Assembly: GCF_963082655.1 (NCBI RefSeq) | Contig: NC_081554.1 | Location: 126,145,453-126,209,452, forward strand | Direction of reading: 5' to 3' | Length of the DNA stretch: 64,000 nucleotides | Origin: Stomoxys calcitrans | Lineage: Eukaryota > Arthropoda > Insecta > Diptera > Muscidae | Part shown: in pieces, positions 22,801-34,800 of the stretch | Layout: every line of letters starts with the position of its first letter | Position numbering within the stretch: position 1 is the first letter of the stretch | The notes under the pieces: model-generated | What the model saw: only the letters and a program-made list of their open reading frames with translations | Told to the model about the DNA's origin: nothing | Databases searched by the model: none | Made by a program: the position numbers and the translations under genes

Positions 22801-25800
22801 GATGGAGTCCTTCGTCTTTGGGAGAGAAACATCCCGGAGTGCCTTCCCTGCACGCTTCCGGTCCGCTCCGCGATTGAAAGAACCCCAGCTGATGGTTCTG
22901 TTCGGTTTGCCAGAACCGCCTCCATCGTCGATCGGTGTCGGTGAGGTGTAACCGGTGCATGGAGTGGGTGCATTTTCGATCTTACTCTGGGCTTACGTCA
23001 CTACGGGAGTATAGTCGTACTGAATATGTTATAGGTGCTGTGCGAACATAGACAATAGTGGGTCACAAGTGTCATCGTCAATCCCATGGTAGCCAGTTGT
23101 ACGTACCGGATTAACCGATGACGTCCTTCATCGGCAAGGGCTGCCACCTCAGTGTACACCACACTGCTACAACAACAACAAGCGTCGTCGTCGCCTTCTG
23201 CGTCCTCGTTTTTGTTGTAGCCACATTTTCATGTGGAGGTGGCGATTCACGCCAAGCCCTTGTAGATGAGGAAGCTCGTTCCGGTCCAAAGGACCGATCG
23301 CCGCGGGAACTGTGTGGCCATTGGTTATTTAAAGGCATCAATAACTTGCCATGTCATATCGATCATCATAGGCACTCAGTACTTGTGCCAAGCCGGTGCA
23401 GCCCGGCCTCTCACTGAGACTCTCCACTGGATTACTCCGACTGCCGTTGCATATACTCTATTGAGCATTCCACTATCCCCAACATCTGGACGCGCCCGGA
23501 AGCTCCAAGCTAAGCTTGAAGCTCAATGTTCCAGCCTAGCGGTGCCCACAGCTATCCCGGGGTGCGTCCTCGTCGTCGGAGTATGTGAACCCTCCGACCT
23601 CTCGCGTGCGACAATATACGCAGCAGCAGTATCCCAGCCCAAAATATTGCCGGCAAGCATAAAACCGCTTCAAATAGGCATTTTTGACAATCATGCCAAT
23701 ATGCGACTCAAATGAAAGTTATTCTGGAGTAGAGTTAAATGGAGTTAAAATGAAGGGTGTTTTAGAGTAGATTACGAATATGGAACTAAAATTTGTTCCC
23801 AAGTATCTGTGTGGCGCTCTAATTCTCAAAACCTACCCCGAATAGGTTAACTGACCCATCATGACAATGTGGGAATCAAATGATATATTTTTTAAACTAT
23901 CATACCCCCGGTCCTCTTCGCTACAAACATTTAAACTAAATTTCGGAGTTCCATTTCTAACTGTTCGCCCTGTGCAAGTTCACGTTTTTCGTACTTTTTT
24001 GGTACTTTTTAGTACCTTAATTTACAAATGTCAAAAAAAAAATCATAAATCTAGCTCAAATAACAAAGAAAGTACCAAATAGTACCAATTGTGGAACTAA
24101 ACGTTTTGTTTCTCCGACTTCCGAAACGATTTGGCAAAACTATTCAAACCTAATTTTTTCAAGACGTTCTTTAATTCGAGCCCAATTTCATTATTATAGC
24201 CTTTTCCGTTCGCTCTGGGCAGATATTTTCCAACGTGCGAATATCATCAAATCCCGCCTTATCCCGCTCCTATAACCCAAGACCAACATTCGGCATCCCA
24301 TGGCAGCCGTTTGTACGTACCGGATTGACCCGATGGAGTCTTCCATCGGCAAGGGCAGCCGCCTCAGTGTACAACACACTGCTACAACAACAATCATTCG
24401 TCAGTCACGCAACTGTTTTAAATCTAATGATTGTCTTCGTATTGTTACAATACGGGTTTATTAGTTTTAATGTCCCTTTAGAATATCCTAATTATTTTTA
24501 TTCGTAATTACAAAGACGTACAATACATAAAGATACGGCATTTGGAAAAGTCGATTAGGGATAATTTTGAACGCATAGTTGGCATTGTATACATTGGGAT
24601 GGAACCACTTTGTATGCCTTCGGTAATTATATCTGTTCTGTTTTGTCATTTTTAAGCATTGACTCCACCACTTGCTTCAATTTTCGATAGACGTAAGTGT
24701 ATGTGTTTGTCTGTTATGTAAACTTGTATCATTCATATGTGTGTGTATGTGTTTACCAACGCTGGTCACGTACGGAAGGGTCCGCCCCCTTCCGATATAA
24801 AAAAATAATATACCCTATCGCTCGTTCCAGACACTATTCATTTTTTTTAAGTACTTGGACCCAATTTTTAATATCAAATTCGTACTCAACTCCCAAATAC
24901 CTTTTATTTGTGTTCCATATTGTCCCGATCGGCTCACTTCTATTTTTGGTTACTTTTGGGGTAAGGGCAGGGTCCGCCCACTTTCCGACATCAAAAAATT
25001 ACATAGCTTCTAACTCCTTCCAGAGCAACCTTCAAAATCTATGAAAATTTCAAGAAAGTCGGTTCGGCCGTTTTTGAGTCTATAGGCAACAAACAAATTT
25101 ACAAATCTGCCCTCAAAACCCTTTTATTTAAATCTCTATATATGGCCTATAAGTTCGTTTTGGGTGTAAGGCGGCTCCCCAGACACTTGGGTCCAAAATG
25201 CTTTTGGCATTCTCTTCCCCAAGTTATAATATTTTACTAATTTTCATTCACGACACATATTTTTTACACAAATTGTATATTAAATAGTCCGGGTATACTA
25301 AAACCCACACTTCGTTCTCCGCTGGCTGGTGCCACCTTTACTGGGCACAGTGGGCTTCTTGTTTCCGGCGAGAATCAACTCCACTTCTGCACGACGTCCC
25401 GATCGCTCTAGCGAGAGTAGTGCGACGAATATCCACCCTACGTCTGCACGACTACGCGATCGCTTTACCGAGAGGAGTGCGACGAGTATCCACTCTACGT
25501 CTGCACGATGATGAAGCGATCTCTAACGTTCTGCCTACACGACCAGAAGTTTTAGCCAAGGAGATATACCCCAGAGCCTCTATCACTGACCTTACTCGGG
25601 CATGCGATGTAAGCGCAAAGGATGCACTTCAACTCCCTACTTCGCACTCCAATCTAAATCAGTCCAACCTTTTAATTAACTCAAAATAACATAATTCCTT
25701 CTTTAAGTTATATAATATATAACGTAGGAAAATCAATCAGTTATTCATAGCCGCAAATGTGTTGGTAAAAGCAAGGGCCCGCCGACTATTACCGTCACAA

Positions 25801-28800
25801 AGCTATAAGGCTTTATTCAATAAATATTAAAATGATTCATACCTTTCGCTGCATATTTGTTGCCATTTAAAGTGTTAGGTTGTTATATTGGTAGGGTTGG
25901 TATATTGGTCGGTTCCCAAGATTCGGCCCGGCCGACCCACCACCATGGATTCTGCTTAAAATTTATACAAAATAAATTGAAGGGTCAAGGGCATAATTTT
26001 ATTCTACATACCAAACTTCAGTCAAACCAGCAAAAATTAAAGTTTCTAGGAACCGAACAAGGATGATCGAGATACCGATTTTCATGGAAACTATATCAGA
26101 ATATAAACCGATTCGGACCGTACATGACACAGTTGCTGGAAGTCGTAACAGAACACCGCATTCAAAATTTCAGCCAAATCGGATAACAATTGCGGTTTGT
26201 AAGGGCTCAAGAACTCAAATCGGGCGATCGGTTTATATGGGAGTTATATCAGGTTATAGACCGAATCGGAACGTACTTATCACAGTTGTTGGAAGTCGAA
26301 ACAGAACACCGATTGCAAAATTTCAGCCAAATCGGACAAAAATTGCAGCTTGTAAGGGCTCAAGAAGTCAAATTGGGAGATCGGTTTGTATGGGAGCTAT
26401 ATCTAAATCTGAACCGATATGGCCTATTTGCAATCCCCAACGACCTACATCAATAGTAATAGCCTGTTTGTGGATGTCGAACAATATTTGAGACGAAAAA
26501 ATAACAATCGCTCGAAATCGAATCGTATTCGGTTTCTGTGTGTCGAATTAAATTTTTCGCCTGCACATACTTAAGTCAATGTTTTCCGTTTCACATGCTT
26601 ACAATTTTGGAACTACCATAGGGTTGTTTTTTCAATTTCTCCTAATCTTCGAGGCACCCGGGCAAGGGATAACTATTAGCATCACACAGGCTGGAACTTT
26701 AAGCTCCAAGCCCGACTCAGAACGTCGAGACGATCAAGAATATATATACTTTATAGGGTCTTAGACGTGGTGTTACAAACGGAATTTCTAGATTAGTACA
26801 CCCCCATCCTATTGTGGTGGGTATAATGAATTGTCTCATAAACTTATTTTAAATATGTAAATTATAGACGTCTTATTTTTGCCAGCTAGCCTCTTTTAAG
26901 CCATTTAGGCGCTGAGGCATGATTATATTAATGTAAATATTTATATGATAATAAAAAAAATAATAAAAGAATTGTATGCGGCTTTCAGAAAGTTGCTGAA
27001 ATGTTTAAATGTTTCACGTGCGAAATTTGACAGTGATCATTTGTTTTGATTTTTATACCAAAATAGGTTTTTTATCTGCACTAATGTTTTTTTTTTTTTT
27101 TTTTGCAAATGAATAAAATTACAAAAAGAAAAAACGAACAATTTAAACCAATAAAACAAACAAAATGATGCCGACAATGGTTTGAAGCGTTGCCACTTAC
27201 ATTTTTTTGCAATTTTCGTCGATATAAGCAGAAGACTACTATGTTACTTATTTTTCTCCCATGTTTCGCCGAATTTTTTTTATGGAGTTTGACAGCATTC
27301 CGCGTGAAAAGCTGAACAGAAAACCCGTCTTTATATTCATCGTTTGCTCTTTGTGCTAAGTAAATTTATACCAGGTAAAGCCCAGCTGATGACGTTTTCC
27401 AATTACAGAGTTGTCCGCGTACTCTTCCAGTAAAAAACACATAGTCGGACGAAACATACGACAATTCTTACCAACAAGATTCAACAAGTCCGAATGAGTT
27501 TATTTTTTCTGTTCCGTCATTTAAGAACAGAATGGTAACGATTTCTGAACGGCGTGTCGAAGGAATGCTTTGTTTGGTTCATTTTTATTTTTGCATAGCA
27601 ACATTTCGTTATCACCTGTGCCGAATATGATGGAGGGGGGATATTTGTGTTTTGGAATTCCGTGTGGCGCCGTTAATTGTTGCCTTGGAATTTTTGTTAT
27701 GTTTGATCTGTTGTAAGACATTCGTGAAGAAAACGGTCCGAAATCGTCTACGAATTTGGTCCCGATAAAAAATTTCCCATCCGAATTTCCCTAGAATTTC
27801 GGTCCAACATCGGTACGATATGGCGGTAAGTATATTACATTTCCTTCTGCCGTGTCGTTCTGACAACATGACACATTAGAAAATGTTTGGCAATCGAGTT
27901 TTCTCCTTAAAATTGATGGCGCTGCAGAGGTTCATGGGAATTTGATTGATAAAACAAAAATTTTACCACTGAGTCTGCGAAGGTGAGACTCAGTGGAGAT
28001 GACCTGCCGAATTATACGAGGACTAGGAAGTATGGAAAGCTAGGCCATTTGGAGATGCCTGAAATGTGGCGTAGAGGCACATCAATGTAACGGTAACTGT
28101 GAGTTTGTGAGATGTGTACTCTGAAAGAGAACTGGCCATTTGGCGTTCAACAGGGATGTATGTTAAGTGTGGATTAAGGAACAAAAAAAAAATAAATAAG
28201 GTAATGTTAGAAAGTCAAATATCCAAATCGGAGGTGCTAGATTCGCTTGGAGAGGTATGGAATAACGGTTGCGGCGCTCATGGATAATAACGATTTCCAG
28301 CAGATGCCAAAGGAAGACAGAAATGTTAAAAAAGTTCCAAGAGTCGAGTGAGATATTGACGTCTTGGGCGTACAATAAGGTAGCGAGAAAGGCTGCTAAA
28401 GTACGTAAGGGTGTAGTGGCGGCGCTAGGGACCTAAATAATGCGTCTGAGCACGTTTGATGAGATTTCCCCATCACAACCTGTATTTCAATACCCTATAT
28501 ACCACAAGGTACGTGAGTTGGAAAAGATCATGCAAGAGCTGCTTAAGTTTATTAGGAATCATCAGTGAGGGTGGTGATACTGGTTTTGGTAGCTGTCCAT
28601 CACTTTTTGGAACGTGTACACCAAATGGGAACTAACAATGGCGCTAAATTAATAATGACAGTCTAAGTAGTCCATAATGTTCAATCTCTCAAAAAGAAAG
28701 AGCCAACACTAGAGTTTTTGCTGAGCAAGGATGGTTATGATATTTACCGTTTTTAAAGGGACTTTTTCTCAAGAGAATTTTGCGAAAAATAATTATGAAT

Positions 28801-31800
28801 TTTAACTTAGTTGAAAAGAGACGTGGAGATGGTTATGGTGATTTGGCGACTGAGCTCAGAATGTATGTTCGGTTCACAAGTATTCTACATATCAAGGTGC
28901 CCTAATTAGGTGAGGTCATCCGAACAGCTGAGTACAATTTTTTTATACCCTCCACCATAAGATGGGGGGTATACTAATTTCGTCATTCTGTTTGTAACTA
29001 CTCGAAATATTCGTCTGAGACCCCATAAAGTATATATATTCTTGATCGTCGCGACATTTTATGTCGATCTAGCCATGTCCGTCCGTCTGTCCGTCCGTCC
29101 GTCTGTCTGTCGAAAGCACGCTAACTTCCGAAGGAGTAAAGCTAGCCGCTTGAAATTTTGCACAAATACTTCTTATTAGTGTAGGTCGGTTGGTATTGTA
29201 AATGGGCCATATCGGTCCATGTTTTGATATAGCTGCCATATAAACCGATCTTGGGTCTTGACTTCTTGAGCCTCTAGAGTGCGCAATTCTTATCCGATTG
29301 GAAAGAAATTTTGCACGACGTGTTTTGTTATGATGTCCAACAACTGTGCCAAGTATAGTTCAAATCGGTCCATAACCTGATATAGCTGCCATATAAACCG
29401 ATCTTGGGTCTTGACTTCTTGAGCCTCTAGCGTGCGCAATTCTTACCAGATCAGATTGAAATTTTGCACGACGTGTTTTGTTATGATATGCAACAACTGT
29501 GCCAAGTATGGTTCAAATCGGTCCATAACCTGATATAGCTGCCATATAAACCGATCTTGGGTCTTGACTTCTTGAGCCTCTAGAGTGCGCAATTCTTACC
29601 CGATCAGAATGAAATTTCGCACGACGTGTTTTGTTCTAATACCCAACAAGTGTGCTAAGTATGGTTTAAGTCGGTCCATAACCTGATATAGCTGCCATAT
29701 AAACCGATCTTGGGCCTTGACTTCTTGAGCCTCTAGAGGGCACAGTTCTTATCCAATTTAAATGAATTTTTGCACAAAGTATTTGGTTATGATATCCATC
29801 CAAATGTACCAAGTATGGTTGAAATCGGTCCATAACCTGATATAGCTGTCATATAAACAGATCTGGGGATTTGACTTCTTGAGCTTCTAGAGGGCGCAAT
29901 TCCTATCCGATTTGGCTGAAATTTTGCATGACGTATTTTATTTTTACTTTCAACAACTGTGTCAAATAAGGTTCAAATCGGTTCATAACCTGATATAGCT
30001 GCCATATAAACCGATCTGGGATCTTGACTTCTTGACCCCTAGAAGTCGCAATTATTATCCGATATGCCTGAAATTTTGTACGACGGATTCTCTCATGACC
30101 ATCAACAAACGTGTTTATTATGGTCTGAATCGGTCTATAGCCCTATACAGATCCCATATAAATCGTTCTCTCTATTTTACTTCGTGTGCCCCAAAGGGCG
30201 CAATTCTTATTCGAATTGGCTGACATTTTACACAGGTCTCCAACATAATATAATTTAATTGTGGTCCAAACCGGACCATATCTTGATATCGCTCTAATAG
30301 CAGAGCAAATCTTTTCTTATATCCTTTTTTTTTGCCTAAGAAGAGATGCCGGAAAAAGGACTCGACAAATGCGATCCATGGTGGAGGGTATATAAGATTC
30401 GGCCCGGCCGAACTTAGCACGCTTTTACTTGTTTGTATTTGTTTTGATTTTGCAGTAAATCTAAATGTCAAAGGATTGATATCACTGCTGCGATATTTTT
30501 CTAAAATCTTAAAAGGATGTTTAATTTGATCTTATTTTTCACACATATGCGAAAAACAGTGTTATAGTAATGAAAATACAAATATAAAACACATTTGTAA
30601 AAGATAAGTTGTAAAACAAAGTTTATTTCTAAAACCACTTTGACATTTCAATTTACGGCATTTGCCACTCAAGGTAGTTTCGTTGGGGGTAAATTTTTGT
30701 TGTTGTGCTAATGACGCTACCTCTAAGTTGTTCCATGGATGAGTCCACATATTTGGATATTTTGATCGTTTAAACACTGAACACACAGTTTATGTTCCTC
30801 CGTTTGTATCGATTCCTGTTTTTGAGCATACCTATCTTGTGTCTAGACTATTGAATTACCTCGAGACATTGAAAGATGTTATATATTTGTTGGAGATTTT
30901 AATGTGAGATGTTCAGTCTGGGATGACAGTTTCTCCATGCCGAAAGGAAAAGGTTTGCAACAGCTGCCAGACAATGCCGGCTTTATTCGTTTCAATAATG
31001 GTGCTCATACCTTCTGAAGATGCTTGGGAGATGAGAATGGTACGGTTCTGGATCTAAATTTTGCGAATGGTACTTCGGAGATTTATTGGAACACGCTCCC
31101 TGTTTTGTTTGGTGGTAGGCATCACTTTCCCATCGAGATAATTATAAAAACCGATATAATGTTTTATGGAAAGTCTGTTGCTAGGAAAATCTTAAGTTTG
31201 GGGGCTGAAAGAGTTAGATGACCTTTTTAGGGTTCACAAGGCAGCCTTTAACAAATGTGACAGATATCCGACGTTGAAGATTATAGAAGCTGGGAGAATG
31301 GATTGGAAAACTGCTGTAGTGAAATCGAAGGGGAATAGTTTTTCGGCTAAGTTGGTGGATTTGAATTACAATCCACAAAGCAAGCATGGAATTTTGTAAA
31401 GAATATTGTTGGGAGACATAAAAATGGTACTTCCAGTTCTTGGAATGTAGAAAATAATGAGCCATATTTAAAATTTCTGAAGGTATAGGTGCAATATAAT
31501 GACAATGTGGTTATGATGGATCTGGAGTGCTACAGGATTGCTAAGTTCGGCTGTGACGGTATTACTTACGCAATTATTAAAGTTCTGCGGAGCTATAGAA
31601 GCATGCTTTTTACTGCTTTAAGTAAATGCTTTGCGCAGAATGATATGAGAAATGGTTGGAGAAGAATACAAATTTTCCCTTTGCCTAAACCGGACAAAGA
31701 TTTGCAGGACTACCTACATTTTAGACCGACTTCTTTCTTGAGGTAATTTAATTTTTCCCTACAGGAGTGGGAGGTCTACGTCAGCGTGTGTTAACGATTT

Positions 31801-34800
31801 GCTGCATCGAACGGCAAGCAGTGATGCCAAATCGAAAAATCTTGGAAATAATTCAGGAACTTTTGAACGGATATAGATATGTGCACATAACTCTTCAAAG
31901 TTAATGTTGAGGTGTTTTTAATAAGTATGTAAGTGGGGGACCCTAGTGAGTCCAGGGGCTGATCCATGGGGCTTGAAAATTCCGGACATAAATTATATAT
32001 ATGGAAAAAACAGAAAAAAACAAGTAAGAGCGTGCTAAGTTCGGCCGGGCCGAATCTTATATACCCTCCACCATTGATCGCATTTGTCGAGTTCTATGCG
32101 CGGTATCTCTTTTTAGACAAACATAGAATATTGAATAAGAACTGTTATGCTATTGGAGCTATATCAAGTTATAGTCCGATTCGGACCATAAATGAATGCT
32201 GATTGACATTGTAGAAGTCATTGTGTAATATTTCAGTTCATTCGGATAAGAATTGCGTCTTGTAGGGGCTCAAGAAGCAAAATCGGGAGTTGGGTTATAT
32301 GGGAGCTGTATAAAGCTATTGATCGATTCAGACCATACTAGACACGTATGTTGAAGGTCGTGATAGAAGCCCTTGTACAAAATTTCAGCCAAGTCGGATG
32401 AGAATTGGGCCCTCTAGAGGTTCAAGAAGTCAAGATCCCAGATCGGTTTATATGGCAGCTATATCAGGTTCTATATCGATTTACGCCATACTTAGCACAG
32501 TTATTGGAAGTCATAACAAAACACCTCATGCAAAATTTCAGCCAAATCGGATGAGAATTGCGCGGTTTATATGACAGCTATACCAGGTTATGAACCGATT
32601 TGAATCATACTTAGCACAGATGTTGAAAGTAATACCAAAACACTACGTGCAAAATTTTAGTTAAATCGGACGATAATTGCGCCCTCTAGAGGCTCAAGAA
32701 GTCAAGACCCAAGATCGGTTTATATGGCAGCTATATCGGGTTATGGACCGATTTGAACCATAATTGGCACAAATGTTGGATATCATAACAAAACACGTAG
32801 TGCAAAATTTCACTCAAATCGGATAAGAATTGCGCACTCTTGAGGCTCAAGAAGTCAAGACCCAAGATCGGTTTATATGGCAGCTATATCAGGTTATGGA
32901 CCGATTTGAACCATACTTTGCACAATTGTTGGATATCATAACAAAATACGCCGTGCAAAATTTCATTCCATTCGGATAAGATTTGCGCCTTCTATAGGTT
33001 GAAGAAGTCAAGATCCAAGATCGGTTTATATGGCAGCTATATCAAAACATGGACCGATATGGCCCATTTACAATACCAACCGACCTACACTTATAAGAAG
33101 TGTTTGTGCAAAATTTCAAGCGGCTAGCTCTACTCCTTCGGAAGTTAGCGTGATTTCGACAGACAGACGGACGGACGGACGGATATGGCTAGATCGACAT
33201 AAATATCGCGACGATCAAGAATATATATACTTTATGGGGTCTCAGACGAATATTTCGAGTAGTTACAAACAGAATGACGAAATTAGTATACCCCCCATCC
33301 TATGGTGGAGGGTATAAAAATAAAATTAACTTTTTTAATGACGTGTAACTTTGAGGAGCTAATAAATCGCAACAAATAGATATATCATCATGATTTTTCC
33401 ACAGTTTATAGATAAAATGGAGCTTTGCATAATACAAAAAAAAAAAAAAATTTTAAAGCCTTTTTGGAGGAGGTTCAAAATGAACTCCAAAGACTATGCG
33501 ACACCTTACAGCTGCTGATGCTGACTGAGGAGTGATTGGAACTCGTCTGCTAGGATGTTTTTATACTTCTTAGGGGTAAGGATCTGAACCAGCTATACAG
33601 AAGGGCCGAAAGGGTCTTGCATTGGCATATGACTGTGCTAGACCCAGTGGTCTTAATGTTAACCCAAAGAAGACGGAAATGCGCCTATTCACGAGGCAGA
33701 CGAAGGTGGGCCAATTTGACGCACCACGTTTCCTCAAAACCATTTCGATATCTGACAAGGTCAAATACCTAGGAATGATCCTGGATAGGAAACTGAATTG
33801 GAAGTGACACATTCAGGAGTGTCACATCCGAGGATAGGCCACTGGCTCTACAGAAGCGTAATTAGACCAATACTTATTTACGCCTCAGTAGTTTGGTGGA
33901 CGGCTATGGAGAAAAAGTGCAACATTAGGACCAAGATCAGACAACCTGTTTTTTTGGCATAGGCGGAGAGATGAGTACCGCGCCCATGAGGGCACTGGAG
34001 ACTATTCTAGATATCCGACCCATTGACATACAGATTAAATGTGAGGCAGCAACTGTGGCTATAAGACTTAAGGCGATGGAGAATGGATTGAGGATGGGAG
34101 CAGCTCATACCATCGCAGTATACTCGAGGCGACGATAGGAAACCTGGAAGGAAGGGAGGAGGTTTCCGATCAGATACCTGAGACGACACTTGAGTTCGAG
34201 TGCAAGGCACTGCTGCCAGCGGAACAGTCTCGGACTGACGGAACCCTAGTATTGCCGTCTGGAAGATCATGCTACACGGATGGATCAAAGCTAAGGGACA
34301 GAGTGGACCTAGGAGTCTACATTGAGAACCCAGGGACTGAGATCTGTTTTAGACTGATTTACCATAATACGGTCCTGCAGGCGGAGATTCGGGCGATCAC
34401 GGAATGCATGAGGTGATGTGGAACTAACGCGAGGATGTCGAGTGTGAACATCTTTACGGACAGTAAAATGGCCATACATGTTTCATTAGCAATTTAATCC
34501 AATAAAATACAATATTTTTTAATAGTGCGAAAAAAATATAAATTATTTCCTTTTATTAAATTGGTAAAAATGTTATTTGAGAGAAGGGACAACTTTCAAA
34601 TATATTGTTTTATAGAGTTAATAATTGCTTTAATTGGATTTTTGAGCTTGTCATAAACCCAAATTATAAAATTCGTAATTAATAATACAAATTCGTTTAA
34701 AGGTCAGATTGCAGCGAATTTTTTAATTGAATGAACAAATTTCTGAATTGGACTATGATTTTCATTTTTTCTGTGAGGGCGCAAAACATATGATTTGAAT

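Noticed and set aside
29226..30010. Regularly spaced repeats as a possible CRISPR array
   Set aside because: Units are directly tandem with no unique spacers, in a fly intron.
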